Of a stretch of DNA of 58,645 bases, positions 47,885-55,972 are shown in pieces. Origin of the DNA: a bacterium. GTDB lineage: Bacteria > Vulcanimicrobiota > Xenobia > Xenobiales > JADMJV01. The notes beneath the pieces were generated by a model. It had not been told where the DNA came from, ran no database searches, and worked only from the letters and a program-made list of their open reading frames with translations. The stretch spans positions 1-58,645 of the forward strand of contig JAFEBA010000087.1 of assembly GCA_018266105.1 (NCBI GenBank), in the 5' to 3' direction. Made by a program: the position numbers and the translations under genes. Each line of letters begins with the position of its first letter. The stretch's first letter is position 1.

Positions 47885-48577
47885 TCAAGGGTTTTCCTTG
47901 ATGGCTTTTTGCAGAACGGTGATGATGACCGAGGAGTCGCCCTTCTGCTTTTCCGTCGCCAGCATCAGGGCCGTTTTGTGGGCCCCATTTTCCAATCGAG
48001 GATCACATCCGGCGGCCAGCAAGGCTTCGACGGTGGTAAGACTACCCTCGGCCGCGGCATAGTGCAGGGCGCTGGAGCCGTCCTTGGCCAGAGCATTCGG
48101 GTCGCAACCGCCCTTGACCAGGCGTTCGACTACTGCAGCCTGGCCCGACCTGGCAGCCAATAACAGAGGGGTGTTGCCTTGCAGGTCTCGTGCTTCTTTG
48201 AGGACGCTGGGGCAGGAAAGTAAATATTCGACGCAGTCCAGGTGCCCTTTCTCACTAACCATGTGGAGAGGAGTCCTCGATTGGCTGTCCGCCAGATTAA
48301 GAGACTGGCCGCTCGCCTCCAACTTCTTCAGTTCGTCGAGCAGGCCCCCGCGAGCAGCTTTGTGCACCGGTTGCTGAGAAGCTGCCGCTGCCCCATTGGA
48401 GGAGCCAGTGGTTGGGCTGGGGGAGTTTCTTTTGCCGCTGGAAGAATTTTCAAATCCTTTCTGATAGAGGCGGTCGCGGGTCGACTTGGGGCCTCCAAAT
48501 GGAAAAATCTGGGCCGACGCCGCTCCAGTTAACACAAGCAGGCCAACGCTAACGCGGAGAACGAATTTCTTGGACAT
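47885..48577 (-). CDS. Secreted ankyrin-repeat protein
   Basis: A 230-residue protein with a signal peptide (MSKKFVLRVSVGLLVLTGAA, SAQIFPFGG) then a Ser/Asn-rich linker and about four ankyrin repeats: QPVHKAARGGLLDELKKLEA, SRTPLHMVSEKGHLDCVEYL, GNTPLLLAARSGQAAVVERL, GSSALHYAAAEGSLTTVEAL. Ankyrin repeats bind proteins; in the periplasm the partner is unknown. The start is the ATG at 48577 with GGGGGT upstream, two codons inside a GTG. Confidence 0.85.
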   Translation of the reverse strand: MSKKFVLRVSVGLLVLTGAASAQIFPFGGPKSTRDRLYQKGFENSSSGKRNSPSPTTGSSNGAAAASQQPVHKAARGGLLDELKKLEASGQSLNLADSQSRTPLHMVSEKGHLDCVEYLLSCPSVLKEARDLQGNTPLLLAARSGQAAVVERLVKGGCDPNALAKDGSSALHYAAAEGSLTTVEALLAAGCDPRLENGAHKTALMLATEKQKGDSSVIITVLQKAIKENP

Positions 48578-49007
48578 GTTCACCCCCAGTGGATTTGATG
48601 CTTACCTCTATTTGTTTCCAGGTGGCTGTTTCCTCCCAGGGGCTTCTCCTTGCCTCGACTACGGGGTGGTCAGAGGGTTTCTGAGCAATCGTAGCAGCTC
48701 AGGACGTTGTCACCGAATGGAGTTGGCGGTTATTTTCCAGCAAGTTCCAAGTGCTGGACAGCAACCGAGATTCGAGCAGGTCGAACATCGGAGGGGTTTT
48801 GGGAGGTCAATATCGGTCGGAAACTTCTCGCCTCGAAGCGAGGCCTCTGAGCGCATAGCCCATCTTCCTTCTTTCCTCCGAAACACTAACATTTGGTTAT
48901 TTTTGACTAATCCATTTGGATGAGAGTCGTATTCCTTGCAACTGACTGGCCACAGAGTTTACAACTGGGCGACGGAATTTGTCGCCGTGGGCTTTAGACT
49001 CGGATTT
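48578..49007. other. Intergenic upstream of the WYL regulator
   Basis: 430 bp between the divergent ankyrin and WYL genes. It is AT-richer near 48885-48935 and contains the dyad ATCCA-TT-TGGAT (48910-48921) close to TTGACT, possibly part of the WYL promoter; no clear -10 could be paired with it. No gene seen. Confidence 0.4.
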
Positions 49008-50015
49008 ATGATCGGTGATCGAGAGCAACAATTCCAGCGGCTTCTGGCGTTAGTCAGCCGTTTGATGGGCTCTCAGGGACTGACTGTAAAGGAATTAGGC
49101 GGGACAACAAGATCGACGGCACGTCGCATTCAACGAGACCTGAACAAGCTTCGCGAGTGTGGAGTGCCACTAGAATGGGTCGGGCAACGTGAACCAAGGT
49201 ATCGCCTGGAAAACTTACGGGCCGGAGCAAAGTTGAACCTCGAGGAGACGCTGGCCGTGACTCTGGCGCTTCACCAGGCTGGCCCGTCAGAATTGGGCGA
49301 ACTCGCGCGTCGGGGGTGGGATAAATTACACTACGCGGTCATCAACGGACGGGAGCGACGTTCCAAAGCCGATCTCCCCATTCTGCTGTCCTCCCAATCG
49401 GCTGCCAGAATGCCGCTGCCGATCATTTCCACTTTGACCACCGGGCTGTTGGACAGTCGAAGAATCCGTTTGCTTTATTTGGGGCTCTCCGATCGCTCGG
49501 CTCGCTGGCGTCTGGTAGAACCCTGGCAACTGTTCTTCCAGGATCAATGGTACTTATCGGCTTGGGACCCTGCGGCGATGTCCAGCAAGACGTTTCGAGC
49601 CGACAGAATTTGCGAGTGCGAACTCACTCACGAAGTGTTCCAGCGCGAACAGCAGGTCCAGGATCCCCATTTTCATCGATGGGACATTGCCGGTAGGGAA
49701 GCTGTAGAGGTGCACTGCCAGGTAGACGAGTCGATTGCTCGATGGTTGGTCGAAAACCCGGTCCACCCCAGCCAGAAACTGGATGGCATTGACCTGAAGG
49801 TGAAAGTCCGAGACACCAATGCCTTTCTCCGCTGGGTCTGTAGTTTGAGCACCTGTCGTGTTCTCGGCCCCGCCAAAGTTCGAGAAGCCTATCGGCAGCG
49901 GCTCGAGGCCATGCTTCGGGCGCAAACAGAAGAGCCACCAGGGTATCCTGGTGGCCTTTCATGTGAGTTAGAACATGTTTCAATCCACTCCCAAACTCGA
50001 CCAGGAGAAACTTAG
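49008..50015 (+). CDS. WYL-domain transcriptional regulator
   Basis: A 335-residue regulator: DeoR-type winged helix at the N-terminus (MIGDREQQFQRLLALVSRLM, ELGGTTRSTARRIQRDLNKL), a WYL domain (LLDSRRIRLLYLGLSDRSAR, VEPWQLFFQDQWYLSAWDPA) and a C-terminal WCX region (EVHCQVDESIARWLVENPVH). WYL regulators control several CRISPR-Cas loci and can respond to nucleic acid ligands. The frame is open 24 codons further upstream. The C-terminal ~35 residues after RQRLEAMLRAQ are not family-like and come from DNA containing a hairpin and a repeat-like tag. It likely regulates the cas promoter at 50031. Confidence 0.9.
   Translation: MIGDREQQFQRLLALVSRLMGSQGLTVKELGGTTRSTARRIQRDLNKLRECGVPLEWVGQREPRYRLENLRAGAKLNLEETLAVTLALHQAGPSELGELARRGWDKLHYAVINGRERRSKADLPILLSSQSAARMPLPIISTLTTGLLDSRRIRLLYLGLSDRSARWRLVEPWQLFFQDQWYLSAWDPAAMSSKTFRADRICECELTHEVFQREQQVQDPHFHRWDIAGREAVEVHCQVDESIARWLVENPVHPSQKLDGIDLKVKVRDTNAFLRWVCSLSTCRVLGPAKVREAYRQRLEAMLRAQTEEPPGYPGGLSCELEHVSIHSQTRPGET
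49934..49988 (-). promoter_or_regulatory. Hairpin plus CRISPR-repeat-like tag inside the WYL 3' end
   Basis: GCCACCAGG-GTAT-CCTGGTGGC (49934-49955) is a perfect 9-bp stem. At 49977-49988 GTTTCAATCCAC is the exact reverse complement of the last 12 nt of the CRISPR repeat. On the minus strand the order is repeat-tag, ~21 nt, hairpin, as in a one-spacer mini-array; no upstream palindromic part of a repeat is present. Confidence 0.4.
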
Positions 50016-50030
50016 TTATAACATAACCCA

Positions 50031-50059
50031 TTGACGAGTCGAGTTGCTTCGAGTATCGT
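50031..50059 (+). promoter_or_regulatory. cas operon promoter with embedded dyad
   Basis: TTGACG (50031-50036), 17 bp, TATCGT (50054-50059). The spacer carries TCGA-GTTGCT-TCGA, and an outer GACGA...TCGTC pair spans most of the promoter, suitable as an operator for the WYL protein. Transcription would start about 50066, leaving a ~94-nt leader before the YjzC-like gene. Confidence 0.6.
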
Positions 50060-50087
50060 CCTAATCGTGGGAAGTAAAGAAGAGACG

Positions 50088-50103
50088 GCGGGTTACCCCG
50101 CCG
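50088..50103 (+). promoter_or_regulatory. Stem-loop in 5' leader of cas operon
   Basis: GGCGGG-TTAC-CCCGCC, a perfect 6-bp GC stem with a 4-nt loop, about 20 nt after the predicted transcription start. It may stabilise the mRNA or bind a regulator. Confidence 0.45.
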
Positions 50104-50159
50104 CCCCGTCCGCAAACGTTCTCTTCCTTTCTCCTCAACACATCTCCTCTGGAGGAATA

Positions 50160-50336
50160 ATGGAACGTATCTATCATCCCGGTGAAATCTGCCCCGCCTC
50201 TGGTCAGTGGGCTATCGTGAACGCACGAACGCGAATTCGGTCTGGACATGAGCGCACGGTCGTTAAACGGGAGCCGTTTCCTCCGACGCCGTCGGCAGGT
50301 CAAGGCTATTTAATGGCTGATCCGACTAAGGTCTAG
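50160..50336 (+). CDS. YjzC-like small protein in cas leader
   Basis: A 58-residue protein: MERIYHPGEICPASGQWAIV, with VKREPFPPTPSAGQGYLMAD near the end. The HPGE-CPxSG start and TVVKxEPFPPTP core match the small YjzC-like family. GGAGG lies a few bases before the ATG. It is the first gene after the cas promoter, followed by a strong hairpin and then cas3. Function unknown; a role in the CRISPR system is only suggested by position. Confidence 0.75.
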   Translation: MERIYHPGEICPASGQWAIVNARTRIRSGHERTVVKREPFPPTPSAGQGYLMADPTKV

Positions 50337-50343
50337 CGCCATG

Positions 50344-50376
50344 CCTGGGGCGATCGCACACCGTGGTCGCCCCAGG
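50344..50376 (+). promoter_or_regulatory. Strong stem-loop between YjzC-like gene and cas3
   Basis: CCTGGGGCGA (50344-50353) pairs perfectly with TCGCCCCAGG (50367-50376) around a 13-nt loop. No T-run follows, so it is more like an attenuator, Rho-related pause or processing site than a simple terminator. The cas3 ribosome site GGGGA is about 15 bp downstream. Confidence 0.6.
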
Positions 50377-50397
50377 TCTCGCATAAAGTGGGGATAG

Positions 50398-52599
50398 ATG
50401 ACTGAGATCTTTCTTGGACATTCGGAAAGCAAAACTGGCCGCACTCAGCCGCTGGTCGAGCACATTCGGGGCGTTGAACAACGGACGTGCGAGGCGCTGG
50501 AGGGCTGGTATGCTCAGGATGAAGCCAGGTTGGCCGCCCTTCTCCACGACCTGGGCAAATATACGGAAGCCTTTCAGCGCCGTTTGCAGGGTCTGGAAGA
50601 GGGCCTTGACCACTGGTCTTCGGGAACCCTGGCCTGTCTGCAGGCGCCTCATCAGGCATTTGCGGCCGCCCTCGCCGTTTACGGGCACCACGTGGGATTA
50701 CCGGAACTGCGCTTCATTTGTGGCAAGCCAACTTTGCAGAACTTTGAGAGTCGAGAGTTGCGTCTGACCGGACACGACCTGGCCGAACAGCTGGGCAGAG
50801 CTCAGGCAGATGGGATCGTTTGCCCGGACTCTCCATCTCAGATCTTGACTCCAGACAACCGGAAGAAGCTCGGAACCCTTGGTTGCCAACTCGATATTCG
50901 GCGTCTTTTCTCGGCATTGGTCGACGCGGACTTCCTGGATACCGAAGAGCACTTTCAGGACAAAGCTCGCCAACAGGGCGAGAGGCTGGAACCTGGCGCG
51001 GACTTGGAGAGGCTGCTAAGCTTTCGTGCCCAGGTCGCCGGCGCTTCAGCCGCAACGGAGGTCGTCAAGCAAGTGCGAGACGAGGTCTTCCAGGCCTGCC
51101 TGGAGGCCGCGGAACAGATTCAGGGCATCTTCACCCTGACTGCGCCGACCGGAGCTGGGAAAACTCTGGCCATGCTGGCTTTCGCCATGAGGCACGCCCA
51201 GGTCCACAATTTGCGTCGCGTGGTTACCGTGTTGCCGTTCCTCACGCTGATTGAACAGACGGGCGCAATCTATCGGAAGATCATCCCTTCCGGAGAAATG
51301 CTAATTGAACATCACTCCTTGTCGAACGGCGAAAACACTGACCAGGCTGCGCTCCCTGAGCTGCGACGGATTCGGCAGTTGACGGAGAATTGGGACGCAC
51401 CCTATGTCCTGACCACGAATGTTCAGTTTTTCGAGAGTCTCTTTGCTCACCGGCCAGGCAAGTGTCGCAAGCTGCACCGTTTAGCCAACAGCGTCATTCT
51501 GTTGGACGAGGTGCAGTCTTTACCACGCCAACTGGCGCTTCCCACCCTGGCCGCGCTGAGCCATTTACAGCAACATTGGGGCTGCACCATTGTGATGGCC
51601 ACTGCCACCCAACCCGCCTTTTCGTCCCTAGCCAGCCGGGTCGCTCGTCTTCATCCCGCAGGCTGGACGACCAGGCCAATCGTGGCCGATCCCCAACCGC
51701 ATTTTCAGAAGCTGCGGAGGACGCGTTACGAAGTGCAACCCGGAGAGTGGTCGGCGGCCGAGCTTGTGGACGCGGTCGCTGCTGAGGGTTCGGCTCTGGT
51801 GGTTGTAAATCTGAAACGCCAGGCCGCTGAAGTCTGGCGAGGGCTCGAGGTTCGATGCCAGAGTGTTGAACATCTCTCCACATCCATGTGTGCGGCTCAT
51901 CGTTCCGAAGTCTTGGAAAGAGTCCGAGCCCGACTGAAGGCGAAGCTGCCTGTCATTCTAGTATCCACTCAGTGCATTGAGGCTGGGGTGGACCTTGACT
52001 TTCCCAGGCTTTTTCGAGCCATCGCGCCCTGGGACTCCATGGTGCAGGCCGCCGGCCGATGCAACCGAGAGGGGCTTTTGCAGGAAGGGTGCGTCACGCT
52101 CTTTTCCCTGAACGAAAAAAGCTATCCAGACCGCTACTATGAGCAAGCGACTAAGGAAGCCAGCAAACTGCTTCGCCGTAACCCGGGGGCCCATTTAGAC
52201 GACCCGGACCTCGTTGAAAAATTCTTTACCGGCCTTTACGGAGTATCAGAACTTGAGGACAAGCAGCTGGCCAGTCAGATTGACAATCATAATTTTCCTG
52301 AGATCGCGAAAAGCTACCGCTTGATCAAGGACGACACCGTCAACGTCCTGGTCCCTTATTCCGCCAGAATGGGACTCTATGAAAAACTCCAGCATCAGGC
52401 TGTAAACCGCTCCTGGTTCCGAGCCGCCCGACCGATTTCGGTCAGTCTATTTCGCACTTCCACGAAGTCAGCCCCTCTGATTCCCGTCATGGCTCGTGGG
52501 GGGCCGCTGCAGGACTGGTATTTCTATCCCCATCCGGAGCATTATCACCGCAATTTAGGTCTGGTCTTGCCGGACGAACCGGCATCTTTCATCTACTGA
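50398..52599 (+). CDS. cas3: Cas3 nuclease-helicase (type I-C)
   Basis: A 733-residue HD-nuclease/SF2-helicase fusion that is recruited by Cascade and degrades target DNA. HD domain: H22, H50-D51 with K54 (LLHDLGKYTEAF), H72 (DHWSSGT) and H97/H98 (YGHHVGL). Helicase: Walker A TAPTGAGKT (248-256), motif II DEVQ (370-373), motif III MATATQ, and motif VI STQCIEAGVDLDFPRLFRAI with QAAGRCNRE. All key residues are present. The ATG at 50398 is preceded by GGGGA. It is the first cas gene proper, 8 bp ahead of cas5c. Confidence 0.97.
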   Translation: MTEIFLGHSESKTGRTQPLVEHIRGVEQRTCEALEGWYAQDEARLAALLHDLGKYTEAFQRRLQGLEEGLDHWSSGTLACLQAPHQAFAAALAVYGHHVGLPELRFICGKPTLQNFESRELRLTGHDLAEQLGRAQADGIVCPDSPSQILTPDNRKKLGTLGCQLDIRRLFSALVDADFLDTEEHFQDKARQQGERLEPGADLERLLSFRAQVAGASAATEVVKQVRDEVFQACLEAAEQIQGIFTLTAPTGAGKTLAMLAFAMRHAQVHNLRRVVTVLPFLTLIEQTGAIYRKIIPSGEMLIEHHSLSNGENTDQAALPELRRIRQLTENWDAPYVLTTNVQFFESLFAHRPGKCRKLHRLANSVILLDEVQSLPRQLALPTLAALSHLQQHWGCTIVMATATQPAFSSLASRVARLHPAGWTTRPIVADPQPHFQKLRRTRYEVQPGEWSAAELVDAVAAEGSALVVVNLKRQAAEVWRGLEVRCQSVEHLSTSMCAAHRSEVLERVRARLKAKLPVILVSTQCIEAGVDLDFPRLFRAIAPWDSMVQAAGRCNREGLLQEGCVTLFSLNEKSYPDRYYEQATKEASKLLRRNPGAHLDDPDLVEKFFTGLYGVSELEDKQLASQIDNHNFPEIAKSYRLIKDDTVNVLVPYSARMGLYEKLQHQAVNRSWFRAARPISVSLFRTSTKSAPLIPVMARGGPLQDWYFYPHPEHYHRNLGLVLPDEPASFIY

Positions 52600-52607
52600 G
52601 GAGGACT

Positions 52608-53315
52608 ATGAAAGGAAAAAGTCACGTATTGGAGGTCTGGGGAGACCTGGCTTGTTTCACTCGGCCGGAGGCCAAGGTGGAGCGGCTCAGTTACCCTGTC
52701 GCGACACCTTCCGCCGCTCGAGGCATCTTTGACGCGATTTATTGGAAGCCCGACGAGGACTTCTATTGGCAGGTGGAGCGCATCGAGATCTTGCGCCTTC
52801 CTCGCTTCCTGGCGTTACGGCGGAATGAGGTGAAGAACAAGGCCGACGGAGAATCGACCATCCTCAGCTGGGCCAACGGCAAGGCCGAGCCGGAACCTCT
52901 GTATGCAGACGCGACCGGCGAGGAGGCCAAAGGCCGCACTCAGCGTCAAACCATGGCTCTAAAGAATGTGCATTATCGCATCACGGCCGCCATGTGCTCA
53001 CGACGAGGACGGGGTCTATCCGCACAGGACGCCCAGTTTGAGCGAAGGGCCAGGCAGGGCAAATGCATCTATCAGCCCTACTTCGGCTGTCGCGAATTCC
53101 CAGCCTATTTTTCGTTGGAGCTCAGTGCAAACGAGGCAGTCCCGCTCGATATGGATCTTGGCTGGATGCTCTATGACGTTTTCGATTTGGGAAATGCCGG
53201 CCACAACCGCAGCACCCCATCGATCAGCCTGTTTCACGCAGTCATACGTCAGGGGGTTTTGGAGATACCGGACTACAGTGACTCAAGGGTTAGAAAAGCT
53301 CAGGTGGTAGCCTGA
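52608..53315 (+). CDS. cas5c: Cas5c, crRNA-processing Cascade subunit (type I-C)
   Basis: A 235-residue Cas5 of the I-C type (Cas5d). In this subtype it replaces Cas6 and cuts pre-crRNA at the base of the repeat stem. Visible family parts: MKGKSHVLEVWGDLACFTRP, ERLSYPVATPSAARGIFDAI, RRNEVKNKAD, MALKNVHYRITA, and CRRGRGL-like RARQGKCIYQPYFGCREFPA. Y45, K119 and H122 tentatively match the known catalytic Tyr/Lys/His. GAGGAGG precedes the ATG. No cas6 gene is present, as expected. Confidence 0.96.
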   Translation: MKGKSHVLEVWGDLACFTRPEAKVERLSYPVATPSAARGIFDAIYWKPDEDFYWQVERIEILRLPRFLALRRNEVKNKADGESTILSWANGKAEPEPLYADATGEEAKGRTQRQTMALKNVHYRITAAMCSRRGRGLSAQDAQFERRARQGKCIYQPYFGCREFPAYFSLELSANEAVPLDMDLGWMLYDVFDLGNAGHNRSTPSISLFHAVIRQGVLEIPDYSDSRVRKAQVVA

Positions 53316-55024
53316 TGCTGGCCCAACTTAGAAAGTATGCTGAAGACCGAGGTCTCGTTTCTGAGCCTGGATTTGCCGCTAAAACCGTTCACTATGCGCT
53401 CGACATCGATTCTGATGGCCAGGGCGCGAGCTTGATCCCTCTGGGCGACGGAAAAGGGAGGCTCTACGACCGTTGCCCCAATTTAAGTCAGCCGGAAATG
53501 ATCGCGGGAGGAGTGAAGCGCAGCCAGTTTCTGGTGGAATCGGTGGCCGCGATTCTTCTTTTGGGCAAGACGCCGGAGGACCTGGAGAAAGCCAAGCCCA
53601 GACGCGAATTTTATCTAGGTTTGCTAGCAAAAGCCTCCGAAGAACCGGGTCTTGAGGGCCTGGGCGTCTGCGCAGAATTTCTGAGAAATCAGGGGCTTTT
53701 TGCGAGTCTCCAGGAGCAGGCTTTACGCGACAAGGTCAAACTGACCGACCAGGTTACGCTCAAACTGGACGGAGCCGACATCCTTCAAGATTGGCCATGG
53801 GCAGATTGGTGGCGTAGATATCGATCCAGCCAGCCCACAAAGCCTAGCAAGAGAGAAGACAAGGTGCAAATGCTGGATTTGCTCACAGCCGAACTTGTGA
53901 CTCCCGCTCCCACTCACTTCAAGGTCAATGGGCTGGCTGGCATCGGAGGCTTAGGCACTGGTGACAGTTTGGTCTCTTTCGACAAGGCGGCATTCCAGTC
54001 ATATGGCCTGGACCAATCCCTCAACGCGGCGATGTCGGAGAACTCAGCCCGCCTCTACGCGGATGTGCTGAACCAGTTGCTGCGGGACAGCAAGAAGTTC
54101 GCCAATGTGAAGATATGCTACTGGTTCAGCCGGAAACTTGAGGCGGATCCAATGGATTGGATTTTCGGTGGCGACGAAGACGAAACCAGGTTTGGTGAAG
54201 TCATCTTAAAGCTCCGCAAAGGCGAGTCCGACCCCCTGGACCTCAAGACCGTTTTTTACTGTTTGAGTTTGAGCGGCTCGTCGGGGCGGGTGATGGTGCG
54301 CGACTGGAGCGAAGGAAATCTCCAGGAGCTGCGCAGCAATGTGGCGCGTTGGTATGAGGACCTGGAAATCATTGGTCCGAGAGACGGTCAGATGGCCAAG
54401 CCGCCAAAACTATTCGGGGTAGTGGCCAGTCTGTATCGCGAGACAAAAGACATCGTCGACAATCAGGCCCTGCAGCTCTTTCGCTCCGCCACATTGGGAA
54501 CTCCGATTCCCAAGAGCTGCCTGGCACAGGCGCTGCAGAGATTTCGTGTAGACCTCATCGGTGATCAACCTTTCCGGGCGGCCCGCATGGGCCTTATGAA
54601 GGCGTATTTTTTAAGAAAAAAAGGAGGTTTTTCTATGAGTGCTTTGGTGGCGGAGGACCATCCCGACCCGGCTTATCATTGCGGACGCCTGCTGGCCGCT
54701 CTTTCGAAACTTCAGTATGAGGCATTGGGTGACGTCGGCGCGGGGGTTGTGCAACGCTTCTTTGGAGCGTCCAGTCAGGCTCCAGCCCTATCTTTTGGGC
54801 GGCTCCTGAGCGGAAGTCAGCATCACCTCAACAAGCTACGGGGTGATTTCCGCAAACGAAAACTCGCCCCGTATTACGAGGAGCTCATCGGCCGAATTTC
54901 GGCAGCGGTAGGGGCCGAGTTCCCGCGTAGCCTTAACCTGGAAAGACAAGCCCTTTTCGCCCTCGGTTACTACCAACAGATCGCCCAGCAATATCAAGAC
55001 AAAAATCAGGAGGTCCAAGCTTAA
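53315..55024 (+). CDS. cas8c: Cas8c (Csd1), Cascade large subunit
   Basis: A 569-residue Csd1-type large subunit, which recognises the PAM in type I-C interference. Family features: MLAQLRKYAEDRGLVSEPGF at the N-terminus, YDRCPNLSQPEMIAGGVKRS, and YHCGRLLAALSKLQYEALGD near the C-terminus. In many I-C loci an internal start in cas8c also yields a small Cas11 subunit; ATG at 54634 (MSALVAEDHPDPAYHCGRLL), preceded by AAGGAGG, fits that well and would make a ~129-residue product. TGATG joins it to cas5c. Confidence 0.95.
   Translation: MLAQLRKYAEDRGLVSEPGFAAKTVHYALDIDSDGQGASLIPLGDGKGRLYDRCPNLSQPEMIAGGVKRSQFLVESVAAILLLGKTPEDLEKAKPRREFYLGLLAKASEEPGLEGLGVCAEFLRNQGLFASLQEQALRDKVKLTDQVTLKLDGADILQDWPWADWWRRYRSSQPTKPSKREDKVQMLDLLTAELVTPAPTHFKVNGLAGIGGLGTGDSLVSFDKAAFQSYGLDQSLNAAMSENSARLYADVLNQLLRDSKKFANVKICYWFSRKLEADPMDWIFGGDEDETRFGEVILKLRKGESDPLDLKTVFYCLSLSGSSGRVMVRDWSEGNLQELRSNVARWYEDLEIIGPRDGQMAKPPKLFGVVASLYRETKDIVDNQALQLFRSATLGTPIPKSCLAQALQRFRVDLIGDQPFRAARMGLMKAYFLRKKGGFSMSALVAEDHPDPAYHCGRLLAALSKLQYEALGDVGAGVVQRFFGASSQAPALSFGRLLSGSQHHLNKLRGDFRKRKLAPYYEELIGRISAAVGAEFPRSLNLERQALFALGYYQQIAQQYQDKNQEVQA
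54634..55024 (+). CDS. Predicted internally initiated Cas11c small subunit
   Basis: Within cas8c, AAAAAAGGAGGTTTTTCT directly precedes an in-frame ATG at 54634, a near-ideal ribosome site with correct spacing. The product (MSALVAEDHPDPAYHCGRLL... to the Cas8c C-terminus, about 129 residues, helical) is the size and position of Cas11c, known in type I-C systems to be made from an internal start of cas8c. The site is seen; the function follows from the known family. Confidence 0.75.
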
Positions 55025-55968
55025 TGTCTATTCAAAATCGTTACGAATTTGTGCTGCTCTTCGATTGTGAGAACGGAAATCCCAATGGTGATCCCGACGC
55101 CGGCAATTCGCCCCGAATCGACCCAGAGGATATGCATGGTCTTGTGTCGGATGTTGCTATGAAGCGCCGCGTCCGTAACTTTGTGCAGTTGGCTCGAGAC
55201 AACACTGCTCCCTACGCGATTTTCGTGGAACACGCGACCAACTTGAATCGAAAAATAGCGCTGGCTCACGAGGCCAACGGCGAGGTGCCCGCTAAGGGCA
55301 AGAAAGCCACCAAAGACAAGGTTGCCGAGGCCAGGGACTGGATGTGCAAGACCTTTTTTGACGTGCGTGCTTTCGGTGCTGTAATGTCGACTGGTGCCAA
55401 CGCAGGCCAGGTTCGAGGTCCAATTCAGTTTGCTTTTGCGCGGTCCGTGGATCCGATCCTGCCCTTGGACATTTCAATCACCAGGATGGCCGTCGCCGAA
55501 GGAAACTCTCACGACAGCAGTGCCGACCTCCAGAAATGGGAGAGCGAACAGCCAGAGGACAAACTGCGAACCATGGGCCGCAAAGCGCTGATTCCCTATG
55601 GTCTCTACGTCGCAAAGGGCTTCATCAGCGCTCATCTAGCCGAGTCGACTGGCTTCAATGAAGACGACCTGGAGCTATTCTGGACTGCGCTGCTGGGGAT
55701 GTACGACCACGACCGATCCGCCAGCAAGGGTCTGATGTCGAGCCGGGCTCTGTTCATCTTCAAGCATATCGGAACCGACAGCGACCCGCAACAGCGGACT
55801 CGTCAGGCTCGCCTTGGCTGCGCGCCCGCTCACAAGCTGATCGAACTTGGACAAGTGGTTTCGATTCGACCGACCGATGATTCAAAACCAGCCCGTCGGT
55901 ATTCGGACTACACGGTGACTGTAGACCGCTCCAAGCTTCCGCCCGGCGTCGAACTGATCGAACGCTAA
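55024..55968 (+). CDS. cas7c: Cas7c (Csd2), Cascade backbone subunit
   Basis: A 314-residue Cas7 protein that polymerises along the crRNA. SIQNRYEFVLLFDCENGNPN and GDPDAGNSPRIDPEDMHGLV are typical of Csd2, as are FFDVRAFGAVMSTGANAGQV and RGPIQFAFARSVDPILPLDI. The start ATG overlaps the cas8c stop (TAATG). Full length for the family. Confidence 0.97.
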   Translation: MSIQNRYEFVLLFDCENGNPNGDPDAGNSPRIDPEDMHGLVSDVAMKRRVRNFVQLARDNTAPYAIFVEHATNLNRKIALAHEANGEVPAKGKKATKDKVAEARDWMCKTFFDVRAFGAVMSTGANAGQVRGPIQFAFARSVDPILPLDISITRMAVAEGNSHDSSADLQKWESEQPEDKLRTMGRKALIPYGLYVAKGFISAHLAESTGFNEDDLELFWTALLGMYDHDRSASKGLMSSRALFIFKHIGTDSDPQQRTRQARLGCAPAHKLIELGQVVSIRPTDDSKPARRYSDYTVTVDRSKLPPGVELIER

Positions 55969-55972
55969 GAGA

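Noticed and set aside
47753..48163. Plus-strand frame across the ankyrin gene
   Set aside because: Shadow of clear ankyrin repeats on the minus strand.
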